Assembly: GCA_964412455.1 (NCBI GenBank)
Contig: CAYPOT010000012.1
Span: forward strand, 1-64,000
Direction: 5' to 3'
Length of the DNA stretch: 64,000 nt
Origin: JAAXXJ01 sp964412455
GTDB taxonomy: Bacteria; Nitrospirota; UBA9217
Positions 51,580 to 59,811 of this stretch are shown in pieces. Position 1 is the first letter of the stretch, and each line of letters begins with the position of its first letter. A model generated the notes under the pieces. That model was not told where the DNA came from. It saw only the letters and a list, made by a program, of their open reading frames with translations, and ran no database searches. The translations under genes were made by a program, and so were the position numbers.

Positions 51580-53499
51580 CTACTTCTTGTCCTTATCTAC
51601 TTCCTCGAACTCGGCGTCGACGACCTTTTCCTCGGGCTTGGATCCGCCTGGTGCGGCGCCGGGCTGTGAGCCGCCGCCGGCCGATTGCTCCTGGTTCATC
51701 TTTGTATAGACTTCCTCGGCGATCTTGTGGGAGGCCTTCGAGAGGTCGGCAACAGCCTTCTTGATGGCCTCGACGTCATCGCGTTCCTTCACTTCCTTCA
51801 CGGCCTCAATGGACTTCTGGATGTCGGCCTTCTCCGCGTCCGAGAGCTTGGTGCCGTAATCGACAATTGCTTTCTCAACGGAATAGACCAGGGTGTCCGC
51901 CTCGTTCCGGGCCTCGGCCAGCTCCTTCTTTTTCTTATCGTCGGCGGCATGCATTTCGGATTCCTTCAGCGCCTTGTCGATCTCCTCCTTGCTCATGCCG
52001 GAGGACGCGGTGATCTTGATGGACTGCTCGCGGCCGGTGCCCAGGTCCTTCGCCATGACATGGACGATGCCGTTGGCGTCGATGTCGAAGGTCACCTCGA
52101 TCTGCGGCAGGCCGCGCGGCGCCGGCGGAATGCCCACGAGCTCGAACCGGCCGAGGGTCTTGTTGTCCGTCGCCATCTCGCGCTCGCCCTGCACCACGTG
52201 GATCGACACCGCGGTCTGGTTGTCCGACGCCGTCGAAAAGGTCTGGCTTTTCTTGGTCGGGATGGTGGTGTTCCGCTCGATGAGACGGGTGGCCACGCTG
52301 CCCAGGGTCTCGATGCCCAGGGACAGCGGCGTCACGTCCAGGAGAAGGACATCCTTCACCTGGCCGGTGAGGACGGCGCCCTGGATGGCCGCGCCGATGG
52401 CAACCACTTCGTCGGGGTTCACGCCGCGATGCGGCTCCTTCTTGAAGAATTCCTTCACCGCTGCGATCACCCGGGGCATGCGCGTCATACCGCCCACCAT
52501 GACCGCTTCGTTGATCTGCTCGGTGGTCTTTCCTGCGTCGGCCAGCGCTTTCTTTACCGGATCGATGCTTTTCGAGACCAGGTCGTCGACGAGCTGCTCG
52601 TACTTGGAGCGGGGCAGCTTGTACAGAAGGTGTTTCGGCCCCGTGGCGTCAGCGGTGATGAAGGGAAGGTTGATCTCGGTCTCCGCGACCGTGGACAGCT
52701 CGATCTTGGCCTTCTCCGCCGCCTCTTTGAGCCGCTGGAGGGCCATCTTGTCCTTGCGGAGATCGATGCCCGAATCCTTCATGAAAGAATCCGCGAGCCA
52801 GTTGATGACCCGTTCGTCGAAATCATCGCCGCCCAGGAACGTGTCGCCGTTCGTCGACTTCACCTCGAACACACCCTCACCCAGCTCCAGGATGGAGATG
52901 TCGAAGGTGCCGCCTCCCAGGTCATAGACCGCGATGGTCTCGTCCTTCTTCTTGTCCAACCCGTAGGCAAGCGACGCCGCCGTGGGCTCATTGATGATGC
53001 GCAGCACGTTCAGTCCGGCGATCCTGCCCGCGTCCTTCGTTGCCTGCCGCTGGCTGTCGTTGAAGTAGGCGGGCACCGTTACGACGGCATCGGTGATCTT
53101 CTCGCCCAGATAATCCTCGGCGGTCTGCCGCATCTTCTGCAGGATCATGGCCGAGATCTCCGCCGGACTGTAGACCTTGCCCCGGATATCCACATGGGCG
53201 TCGCCGTTCGCCGCCTTCACGATCTTGTAGGGCAGGTGCTTCATGGCCTCCTGCACTTCGGCCGTATCGTACTTGCGTCCGATCAGCCGCTTGATGGAAA
53301 AGATGGTGTTGTCGGGATTGGTGATGGACTGCCGCTTCGCGATCTGGCCCACCAGTCGCTCGCCGCTCTCCGTAATTGCCACGACCGACGGCGTGGTCCG
53401 GCTCCCTTCTGAGTTCGCAATGACAACAGGCTCTCCGCCTTCCAGCACGGCAACACAGGAGTTCGTGGTGCCCAGATCGATACCAATGACTTTACCCAT
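51580..53499 (-). CDS. dnaK: Chaperone protein DnaK (Hsp70)
   Basis: A 639-residue Hsp70. ATPase motifs are GIDLGTTNSCVAV at the start, the YDLGGGTFDISIL phosphate loop and MVGGMTRMP; the substrate-binding domain begins near 390 (LLLDVTPLSLGIE). The acidic tail ends EFEEVDKDKK. It refolds proteins with DnaJ and GrpE. GGAGG lies seven bases before the ATG. It is third in the hrcA-grpE-dnaK operon and closes it with a strong terminator. Confidence 0.98.
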   Translation of the reverse strand: MGKVIGIDLGTTNSCVAVLEGGEPVVIANSEGSRTTPSVVAITESGERLVGQIAKRQSITNPDNTIFSIKRLIGRKYDTAEVQEAMKHLPYKIVKAANGDAHVDIRGKVYSPAEISAMILQKMRQTAEDYLGEKITDAVVTVPAYFNDSQRQATKDAGRIAGLNVLRIINEPTAASLAYGLDKKKDETIAVYDLGGGTFDISILELGEGVFEVKSTNGDTFLGGDDFDERVINWLADSFMKDSGIDLRKDKMALQRLKEAAEKAKIELSTVAETEINLPFITADATGPKHLLYKLPRSKYEQLVDDLVSKSIDPVKKALADAGKTTEQINEAVMVGGMTRMPRVIAAVKEFFKKEPHRGVNPDEVVAIGAAIQGAVLTGQVKDVLLLDVTPLSLGIETLGSVATRLIERNTTIPTKKSQTFSTASDNQTAVSIHVVQGEREMATDNKTLGRFELVGIPPAPRGLPQIEVTFDIDANGIVHVMAKDLGTGREQSIKITASSGMSKEEIDKALKESEMHAADDKKKKELAEARNEADTLVYSVEKAIVDYGTKLSDAEKADIQKSIEAVKEVKERDDVEAIKKAVADLSKASHKIAEEVYTKMNQEQSAGGGSQPGAAPGGSKPEEKVVDAEFEEVDKDKK

Positions 53500-53607
53500 A
53501 CTATCCTCCTTGGAACTTTCCTGGTAATTATGCGGGAACGACGCGGGCCGGTGAACGTGAGATCGTGCTTCGCATTCTCCGGCTCGATCGCTCGCCGCTT
53601 TGCTGCT

Positions 53608-54303
53608 CTACTGTTCTTCCTTGCCGTCCTCTTCCTGAGTCACCGCGGCACCACCGTCGGACGTCGACGGCTTCTTCGAAACGCCCACTTTCGCGTGGCG
53701 AAGGATCTTTTCATGATACAGGTACCCGTCCTGAAACACCTGAACGACCATGTTCTCCGGCACGTCGCCGGTCTCCACCTGCATCATGGCTTCGTGCCTC
53801 GCGGGGTTGAAGGGTTCTCCCTCGGCCTTAAAGGGAGTGATGCCGAACTTTTCCAGAACGTCGCGGAACTGTTTGTACACCATCTCCACGCCCTGCTGGA
53901 GCCCTTCACTCCCGCCCCCGCCCTCATTCGCGTGCCTGAGGGCAAGACTGAGATGGTCGATGACCGCCAGGAGTTCAAGCGCCATCTGCTCATTGGCGTA
54001 TTTTTTGAACTCCACCTGGTCCCGCTGCATGCGCTTGCGGTAATTTTCGAAATCGGCGTAGATCCGCTGGTACTTGTCGCCCGCCTCTTCGGCTTCCTTC
54101 GTTTTTTTCTCAAGTTCGATGGCGAGCTTTTCGATCTCTCGCACGAGGCCGCCGGCCGCCGCTTCCAGTTCGGCCGCCTTGGCCATCTCCTGGAGGTCCT
54201 CTTCCGAAACGTTCTGGTCCGGGCTCCCCTCAGGTTCCAGCTCAGGATCCACTTCAGGGTCCAACTCAGGATCCACCTCTTTGCCCCTGTTCTTCCTGGT
54301 CAT
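53608..54303 (-). CDS. grpE: Nucleotide exchange factor GrpE
   Basis: A 231-residue protein. A long, acidic N-terminal region (residues 1-60, with repeated EVDPELDPE-type units) precedes the coiled coil and the four-strand head. The family signature is FRDVLEKFGITPFKAEGEPFNPARHEAMMQ. It releases ADP from DnaK. It overlaps hrcA by four bases. The repeated DPEL units are an unusual low-complexity extension. Confidence 0.96.
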   Translation of the reverse strand: MTRKNRGKEVDPELDPEVDPELEPEGSPDQNVSEEDLQEMAKAAELEAAAGGLVREIEKLAIELEKKTKEAEEAGDKYQRIYADFENYRKRMQRDQVEFKKYANEQMALELLAVIDHLSLALRHANEGGGGSEGLQQGVEMVYKQFRDVLEKFGITPFKAEGEPFNPARHEAMMQVETGDVPENMVVQVFQDGYLYHEKILRHAKVGVSKKPSTSDGGAAVTQEEDGKEEQ

Positions 54304-55343
54304 CGTTCTATGCCTCTCTGCAACCGCTCGCCAAGGATACGCGAGAGCAGCCTGGATGTATAATCCACAACCTGGATCACCTGTTTATACTGCATGCGGA
54401 CCGGACCGATGACCCCCAGGGTCCCTACCACGTTTCCTGCATGGTAGTTGCCGACTACCATGCTGCATCCCTGCATTTCGAAAAACGGGTTCTCCGATCC
54501 AATGAAGACCTTGATCCCCTCGGCCTTCGAAGTCTTATCAAGAAGCTTGAGGAGCTTGTACTTGTCATCAAAGGCGCGGAACAGCGACCGCATTGTTTCC
54601 ATATCGGCGAACTCCGGAGTCTCGAACATCTGTGAGGCGCCTCCGATAAAGAGCTTGTCCGAATCCCGCTCCCGGACCTCCTGGCTCGCCTGGTACGTCT
54701 GCTCCAGGAGCCGCATGAAACTTGCCTTTTCCTCCCGGAGCTTCTCCAACAGCCGCTGACGTACCTCGGCTAAGGTCTGGTGCTCGAGTTCTTCATCGAG
54801 ATAACTGCTGAAGGAGACCAACTCATGCTGCGTGATCTGCCCATCGAGCTCCACCAGTTTGTTCAGCACCGTCCCGGTGTTCGTCACGAAAATGATCAGC
54901 ACCTGGTTGCCGCGAAGCCGGACGAACTCAATGTGCTTGAACGTTCCCTCCGGTTCCGCCGGCGCCACCACAACGCCGGTATGTCGGGAAAGCTTTGCCA
55001 GAAATTGGCTCGCTTCCTCCATGATATGGTGCAGGTCGCCGCTCTGGAGCGAGGACGTCTGGTCAAGCTGTTCGGTGATCCCCTGCGAATCCCGGTCAAA
55101 GCTGATGAGCGAGTCGATGTAGTACCGGTAGCCCTTTTCCGTGGGAACCCGGCCCGCCGACGTATGGGGGTGCATCAGAAACCCCATTTCCTCCAGCTCT
55201 GCCATGATATTGCGCAGGGTCGCCGAGCTCAGACTGAAATCGTAGCTTTTCGCGAGGACCGTTGAACCGATCGGGGAACCGGTCTGAATATAGCTGTCAA
55301 TGACCGCCTGCAGGACCTTTTTTGTTCGTTCGTTCAAATCCAT
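54300..55343 (-). CDS. hrcA: Heat-inducible transcription repressor HrcA
   Basis: A 347-residue repressor. The N-terminal winged helix contains LNERTKKVLQAVIDSYIQTG and LSSATLRNIMAELEEMGFL; the GAF-like middle and conserved C-terminal GVIGPVRMQYKQVI follow. HrcA binds CIRCE and is kept active by GroE. ATG 55343 (MDLNERTK) is preferred to one 18 bases upstream. A perfect CIRCE site lies 46 bases before the start, so the operon is self-repressed. Confidence 0.97.
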   Translation of the reverse strand: MDLNERTKKVLQAVIDSYIQTGSPIGSTVLAKSYDFSLSSATLRNIMAELEEMGFLMHPHTSAGRVPTEKGYRYYIDSLISFDRDSQGITEQLDQTSSLQSGDLHHIMEEASQFLAKLSRHTGVVVAPAEPEGTFKHIEFVRLRGNQVLIIFVTNTGTVLNKLVELDGQITQHELVSFSSYLDEELEHQTLAEVRQRLLEKLREEKASFMRLLEQTYQASQEVRERDSDKLFIGGASQMFETPEFADMETMRSLFRAFDDKYKLLKLLDKTSKAEGIKVFIGSENPFFEMQGCSMVVGNYHAGNVVGTLGVIGPVRMQYKQVIQVVDYTSRLLSRILGERLQRGIER

Positions 55344-55388
55344 ACGGCACCCATAGACCATGGATCAATGATCAGACCAAAACCCTCC

Positions 55389-55415
55389 TTAGCACTCATC
55401 GCCCAAGAGTGCTAA
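55389..55415. promoter_or_regulatory. CIRCE operator of hrcA-grpE-dnaK
   Basis: TTAGCACTC (55389-55397), nine-base spacer, GAGTGCTAA (55407-55415): a perfect match to the HrcA-binding inverted repeat. It lies between the promoter and the hrcA start. Confidence 0.98.
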
Positions 55416-55416
55416 C

Positions 55417-55445
55417 ACTTTAACATGCAGACCTTTTTGTGTCAA
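55417..55445 (-). promoter_or_regulatory. Candidate promoter of the hrcA operon
   Basis: On the minus strand, TTGACA (55440-55445) and TAAAGT (55417-55422) are separated by 17 bases, just upstream of CIRCE. HrcA bound at CIRCE would block transcription start. Confidence 0.7.
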
Positions 55446-55494
55446 GAACTTAGTAATCCTCCCTTGAGCGTCCTGTTGTCATATTCGAAAGCAG

Positions 55495-55536
55495 AAAAAA
55501 GCCACCCCTCTTCCCTGTCTTTTCTTCCGGGGTGGC
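55495..55536 (-). terminator. Rho-independent terminator of hsp20
   Basis: GCCACCCC (55501-55508) pairs with GGGGTGGC (55529-55536), and six A (55495-55500) give a T-run on the minus strand. It lies about 60 bases past the hsp20 stop. Confidence 0.88.
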
Positions 55537-55598
55537 CTTGATCTCTGGACAAGTTATTAAATTAATGTAGCAAAGGTCCCTGGGGGAGAGCGACCTGG

Positions 55599-56114
55599 CT
55601 AAGCGGCTTTCTTAACCTCGGCCTCGTTCGGCTTCGGCTCCTTGGTCTCGATCTCGATCTTCTTCGCCTTGGGAACTGCGGGTACGGGAATGGTGATCTC
55701 GAGCACACCATTGTTGAATTTCGCCTTCAACTCCTCGGTCTTGACGCCCTCGGGAAGAAGGAACCTGCGCTCAAAGGAACCATAGGAGATCTCCCGATAG
55801 GAATAGTCTTTCTCTTTTTCGTCCTTCTCTGCCTTCCGTTCACCCTTGATGACGAGTTCCCTCTCGGAGATGCTCAAGTCTAGGTCCTTTGCATCGACAC
55901 CGGGCAACTCGGCCTTGATGAACAGCTTTCCGTCCTTTGTGTAGCTCTCGAGAGAAGGCAGCCACAGGCCGATATTCTCGCCCTCCCATGCCCTCTCCGT
56001 ACCCAGGAATCTGCTGAACAGCCTGTCCATTTCGCTCTGCATCGTTCTCAGATCGTCGAACGGGTCCCATGTTCTCATTGCCCTGAACGGGTCCAGACGA
56101 ATTAAGCTTTTCAT
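55599..56114 (-). CDS. Small heat-shock protein Hsp20
   Basis: A 171-residue alpha-crystallin-family chaperone. The alpha-crystallin domain (about 50-145) contains LFIKAELPGVDAKDLDLSI, the ISYGSFERRFLLPEGV strand pair and the FNNGVLEITIPV segment with the IxI-type oligomer motif. The C-terminal tail is Lys/Glu-rich. It keeps unfolded proteins soluble without ATP. GGAGGG lies before ATG 56114. It has its own promoter, CIRCE operator and long leader. Confidence 0.95.
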   Translation of the reverse strand: MKSLIRLDPFRAMRTWDPFDDLRTMQSEMDRLFSRFLGTERAWEGENIGLWLPSLESYTKDGKLFIKAELPGVDAKDLDLSISERELVIKGERKAEKDEKEKDYSYREISYGSFERRFLLPEGVKTEELKAKFNNGVLEITIPVPAVPKAKKIEIETKEPKPNEAEVKKAA

Positions 56115-56316
56115 AATGATCCCTCCTCTCCTGGCCTTTTCATTAAGATGTAGATGAAAAGGCCACATTCGCCGACCTTCTGTACGTTGCATATTATGTA
56201 ATACGTTGATACTTTTCCTAGGCTGCTAAGGCCCGCTTCATTACAGAAGGTCGTTGGGTACTGCTATGTACATTGATAGCGCTATCACCTCCTATCATGC
56301 TGCTATCATGTAACAA
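56115..56316 (-). ncRNA. Long structured hsp20 5' leader
   Basis: About 200 bases separate the promoter's predicted transcription start from the hsp20 ATG. They hold three perfect inverted repeats: GGCCTTTTCAT (56133-56143) with ATGAAAAGGCC (56154-56164), right next to the ribosome site; CGACCTTCTGTA (56173-56184) with TACAGAAGGTCG (56242-56253); and GATAGCGCTATC (56275-56286). An RNA thermometer or translational control is possible but unproven. Confidence 0.55.
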
Positions 56317-56320
56317 TTTC

Positions 56321-56349
56321 TATATACCACTTTATTAGCACTCTGTCAA
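56321..56349 (-). promoter_or_regulatory. hsp20 promoter overlapping CIRCE
   Basis: On the minus strand TTGACA (56344-56349) and TATATA (56321-56326) are 17 bases apart. The -35 box lies in the spacer of CIRCE, so HrcA binding would directly exclude RNA polymerase. Confidence 0.85.
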
Positions 56350-56361
56350 GCAGAGTGCTAA
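56335..56361. promoter_or_regulatory. CIRCE operator of hsp20
   Basis: TTAGCACTC (56335-56343), nine-base spacer, GAGTGCTAA (56353-56361): a second perfect CIRCE, placed about 220 bases upstream of the hsp20 start and overlapping its promoter. Confidence 0.97.
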
Positions 56362-56445
56362 TTTGTAACCATATGATTTATTTGTTTTTTAATAATTGAT
56401 TGGAGAATTAGGGGATTGGAACGTCGAGTTGCAGGCGTCCGGGTC

Positions 56446-57108
56446 TTATTTACCCCGGGACTTTGGAACGTAGTACAGCGTGCCTTGGCGCATGCCGAGG
56501 ATCTGGCGGATAAGGTCATCCATGTCCTGGGGATTATGGACAAAGTCGATCTCGGAGGTGTTGATGACGAGCAGGGGGGTCTCGGAATAGCGGAAGAAAT
56601 AATGATTATAGGCGTCGTTCACGGCCTCGATGTAGTCGCGGCTTACGTCCTTTTCGAATGGCCTGCCCCGCTGTTTGATGCGGCGGAGGATGGTCTCCGT
56701 GTCCGCTTGAAGAAAGATGACGAGATCGGGCCTGACGATCTTGGTCTCGAGCATCTTATAGATCTGCTCGTACAGGGACAGCTCGTGGTCGCTCAAATTC
56801 AGATAAGCAAAGATGCGGTCCTTGGCAAAGAGATAATCGCTGATGGTGACCTGATTGAACAGGTCGTGCTGGGAGAACTCCTCCTGCTGGGCGAACCGGC
56901 TCATCAGGAAGAATATCTGGGTCTGGAACCTGAACCGGGCGGGGTCCTGGTAGAAATCCGTGAGGAAGGGATTCTCCTCGGCGCGCTCGAAGATGATGCG
57001 CGCGTTCAACTCGGGCGCGAGGAGCGTTGCGAGACTGGTTTTTCCCACACCGATGGGCCCGTCGATCACAATGTACCGGGCATGTTGACTTGCAGCTGAC
57101 TGGTTCAT
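56446..57108 (-). CDS. Deoxynucleoside/deoxyadenosine-type kinase
   Basis: A 220-residue P-loop kinase. Visible motifs are IDGPIGVGKTSLA (Walker A), FERAEENPFL, the DRIFAYLNLSDHEL region with the conserved DR and a late RIKQRGRPFE lid. This is the deoxynucleoside kinase family that phosphorylates deoxynucleosides for salvage. ATG 57108 overlaps the folK stop as ATGA. Related dNKs often sit next to folK. Which base it prefers is unclear. Confidence 0.9.
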   Translation of the reverse strand: MNQSAASQHARYIVIDGPIGVGKTSLATLLAPELNARIIFERAEENPFLTDFYQDPARFRFQTQIFFLMSRFAQQEEFSQHDLFNQVTISDYLFAKDRIFAYLNLSDHELSLYEQIYKMLETKIVRPDLVIFLQADTETILRRIKQRGRPFEKDVSRDYIEAVNDAYNHYFFRYSETPLLVINTSEIDFVHNPQDMDDLIRQILGMRQGTLYYVPKSRGK

Positions 57109-57605
57109 GGCGTCTTTGTTTCCTGCCGGCATTTTATCACCGTATGGGGATCTTTCAGTTCCCGGTACAGCTGTGCAGCCGTCCTGCACAACCGCGGATG
57201 CATCGCGTCAGGCGCGATCTCGGCAAGCGGCGCGAGCACGAACTTCCTCAAGGCCATCTGCGGATGCGGGATCGTGAGTTCCGGCTGGTCAAACACCAGG
57301 TCCCCGTACAGCAGGATATCGAGGTCAGCGGTGCGCGGCCCCCATCGGATCCCGCGTTTCCGACCGAGACGGTCCTCGATCGTTTGGCACACGCTCAGAA
57401 GGTCCCTGGGGGACCGGTCGGTCTCTACCGCGGCCACGGCATTGATGAAATCGTCCTGCTCATGACGCCCCACGGGCTCGGTGTGATAAAAAGAGGACAC
57501 ACTCACGACCCTGCCGGCCTTTGCGAGAAGTTCGATCGCCTTCCGGCAGTTGGCCGCTCCATCGCCGACGTTGGATCCTATTCCGATATATGCGATGACT
57601 GGCAT
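57105..57605 (-). CDS. folK: HPPK, 6-hydroxymethyl-dihydropterin pyrophosphokinase
   Basis: A 166-residue enzyme of folate synthesis that transfers pyrophosphate from ATP to the pterin. Signatures are IAYIGIGSNVGDG, FYHTEPVGRHEQDDFINAV, and GPRTADLDILLYGD with the magnesium-binding Asp pair. Length is normal. ATG 57605 (MPVIAYIG) is preferred to a frame beginning at 57644. It overlaps the deoxynucleoside kinase gene by four bases. Confidence 0.96.
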   Translation of the reverse strand: MPVIAYIGIGSNVGDGAANCRKAIELLAKAGRVVSVSSFYHTEPVGRHEQDDFINAVAAVETDRSPRDLLSVCQTIEDRLGRKRGIRWGPRTADLDILLYGDLVFDQPELTIPHPQMALRKFVLAPLAEIAPDAMHPRLCRTAAQLYRELKDPHTVIKCRQETKTP

Positions 57606-57688
57606 GAGAGGTCCGTAATTAGCAATCAGCGATTGAGCCATCAAGGCAAGTCTTAATCTCCCAATTCCTCAATTTCATACTCACTGAT

Positions 57689-58933
57689 TCAAAACTCGAA
57701 TTGAAGCCCGGCCATCCGTTTCCTGAACTCCGCGAGAACACGCTTTTCATCGGCAAGTCCTTTGGACTCAAAGGTAGCGGAAAAGCGGATGTAGGAACCT
57801 GCGTCGTCCCAGGGTACGGTGCTGATCAGTTTCTCGGTGATGAGGAACTCGGAGAATTCGTCGGCATTCGCGAACCGCCGCCCGTTCTTCACGCCCTTCG
57901 GCATTTTCACGTACAGGTAAAAGGTCCCGGCAGGCATCCGGGCATCGAAGCCCATCTCCCTGAGCGTCTTCACGAGCGAAGTGAGCCTGCGCTCGTACTT
58001 GGCCTTGATCTTGTCGGTGATCTCGGGATGGTCGAGTGCGTAGACGCCTGCCTGTTGGATCGCCTTGAACTGGCCGGAATCATAGTTGTCCTTCACATTC
58101 CCGTAGCCGGCAATGATCCGCGCGTTGCCGGCCACAAAGGCAAGCCGCCATCCCGTCATATTGTAGGCCTTGGAGAGCGAGTGGATCTCCACGCCCACCT
58201 CCTTCGCCCCGGCGATGGACAGGAAAGACAGCGGCTTCGCTTTATACATCAGCGAGGCATAGGCGGCGTCGTGCACCACGATCACGTTGTTCTCATTCGC
58301 GAACTTCACTGCCTTCTCGAAAAAGGCCTTGGTAGCGCCGGCGCCGGTCGGGTTGTTCGGATAATTAAGGTAGAGGAGCTTCGCCCGGCGCCTGATATCC
58401 GCGGGGATGGCGTCAAGGTCGGGCAGGAACCCATTCGCCTGGACCAGCGGCAGGATATGGACCTCGCCTCCGTACCACCGGGTATGCGTTGCCATGACCG
58501 GGTATCCGGGAGCGGTCATCAGCGTCACGTCCCCGGGATCGATGAAGACCGCGGGAAACATGGCAAGCACGGGCTTGCTGCCGATGCCGTGCAGCACCTC
58601 GGTATCGGGATCGATGCCCCTGACCTTGTACACCTTCGCCAGGTAGCGCGCCGCGGCCTCTCTGAATTCCGCGATTCCGTTATCAGCATATCCGCGGTTC
58701 ACCGGTTTTTCCGCTTCCTTCTGCAGTTTTTTCACGATGCCGGGATAGGCCATCTCGTCCGGCTCACCTACACCGAAGTCAATGAGCTCTTTTCCCGGAT
58801 TTGCGGCAAGAGCTGCCCGCTTAGCCCGCTTGATCTTCTCGAACTTGTATATCTTCGTTTCCTTGCCGAACATGCTGCCGCCGATGCGCCTGGCAAAAAG
58901 GGTCTGGATGTAGGTCTCCGGGGACTGGTTCAC
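57689..58933 (-). CDS. dapL: LL-diaminopimelate aminotransferase
   Basis: A 414-residue PLP enzyme that makes LL-diaminopimelate directly from tetrahydrodipicolinate and glutamate, bypassing succinyl or acetyl steps. The start YIQTLFARRIGGSMFGKE is the typical DapL N-terminus; the PLP Lys is in HSLSKAYNMTGWR, and substrate-binding NYPNNPTGA and RFSATFES are conserved. GTG 58933 with GGAGGAG upstream was chosen. With dapA, dapB, dapF and lysA nearby it completes the route. Confidence 0.95.
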   Translation of the reverse strand: MNQSPETYIQTLFARRIGGSMFGKETKIYKFEKIKRAKRAALAANPGKELIDFGVGEPDEMAYPGIVKKLQKEAEKPVNRGYADNGIAEFREAAARYLAKVYKVRGIDPDTEVLHGIGSKPVLAMFPAVFIDPGDVTLMTAPGYPVMATHTRWYGGEVHILPLVQANGFLPDLDAIPADIRRRAKLLYLNYPNNPTGAGATKAFFEKAVKFANENNVIVVHDAAYASLMYKAKPLSFLSIAGAKEVGVEIHSLSKAYNMTGWRLAFVAGNARIIAGYGNVKDNYDSGQFKAIQQAGVYALDHPEITDKIKAKYERRLTSLVKTLREMGFDARMPAGTFYLYVKMPKGVKNGRRFANADEFSEFLITEKLISTVPWDDAGSYIRFSATFESKGLADEKRVLAEFRKRMAGLQFEF

Positions 58934-59019
58934 GTACTTGCTCCTCCGTTCATTCCTGTTGTCTCCGTTAAAGACGGATGTGGGCTGACTGTTCACCGCT
59001 CTGTGGAATGAGCCGGCCT

Positions 59020-59799
59020 TTATTCCGCACTCCGCACTCCGAACTCCGCACTGACCCTGTTCTTCAGGCTCCCGATCCCTTCGATCCTGACCTCAACCTC
59101 GTCTCCGGGCTTCATCGGCCCGATGCCGGCCGGGGTGCCGGTAATGATGAGGTCGCCGGGATGCAAGGTCATGACCTGCGAGATGAAGCTGACGAGATGG
59201 TCGATGCCGAAGATGAACTGCGAGGTCCGCGACGACTGTTTTCGCTCCCCGTTCAGGAACGTCTCGACAAGGATGTCGTCAGGAGCAAGTTCGGTCTCGA
59301 TCCACGGGCCTGCGGGGCAGAAGGTATCAAAGGACTTTGCCCGGGTCCACTGGCCGTCCTTCTTTTGCAGGTCCCGGGCCGTGACATCATTTGCACAGGT
59401 GTAGCCGAGGATATGCTGCCGGGACTCAACAGGCGTGATCCGGCTGACGCGATCCTTGATGACGATGCCAAGCTCTCCCTCGTAATCCACCTGGCGGCTC
59501 ATGGGAGGCCAGATGATCGCATCGCCGGGACCGATCAGGCTTGTCGGCGGCTTCAGAAAGAGGATGGGATCCTCCGGTACCGTCATTCCCAGTTCACGCG
59601 CATGATCACGGTAGTTCAGACCGACGGCGACGATCTTCGTCGGGACGCAGGGCGCAAGAAATTTCACGTCGGCGGTCCTGTGCCTCGCCCGGCGCAAGGT
59701 CAGGGAGCCATACCCCTCACCATCCAGTTCAACGACCTCATCGTTGTTCAGGATGCCGTATGCCGGCCTGTCCTGCGCCTGGAACCGAACAAGCCGCAT
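59020..59799 (-). CDS. Fumarylacetoacetate-hydrolase-family protein
   Basis: A 259-residue enzyme of the FAH family. Conserved segments are VGLNYRDHARELG, DYEGELGIVI with the metal-binding Glu pair and DVTARDLQ; the C-terminal PAGIGPMKPGDEVEVRIEGIG is typical. It probably cleaves or decarboxylates a 2-oxo acid or hydrates a pyruvate-like compound; the substrate is not clear. The last ten residues (SAEFGVRSAE) are encoded by the CCGCACT-type repeat, so the original stop was probably lost. It lies 12 bases after the DsbC-like gene. Confidence 0.85.
   Translation of the reverse strand: MRLVRFQAQDRPAYGILNNDEVVELDGEGYGSLTLRRARHRTADVKFLAPCVPTKIVAVGLNYRDHARELGMTVPEDPILFLKPPTSLIGPGDAIIWPPMSRQVDYEGELGIVIKDRVSRITPVESRQHILGYTCANDVTARDLQKKDGQWTRAKSFDTFCPAGPWIETELAPDDILVETFLNGERKQSSRTSQFIFGIDHLVSFISQVMTLHPGDLIITGTPAGIGPMKPGDEVEVRIEGIGSLKNRVSAEFGVRSAE
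59021..59052. repeat. CCGCACT-type repeat inside the FAH gene end
   Basis: Words CCGCACTCCGCACTCCGAACTCCG cover the last codons of the FAH-family gene. The same repeat is intergenic at 46483-46514 and 63386-63417. Confidence 0.7.
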
Positions 59800-59811
59800 T
59801 GCGCGCTCCGT

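Noticed and set aside
51685..53412. 575-codon frame opposite dnaK
   Set aside because: A well-known type of antisense open frame caused by dnaK codon bias; no supporting evidence for a gene.
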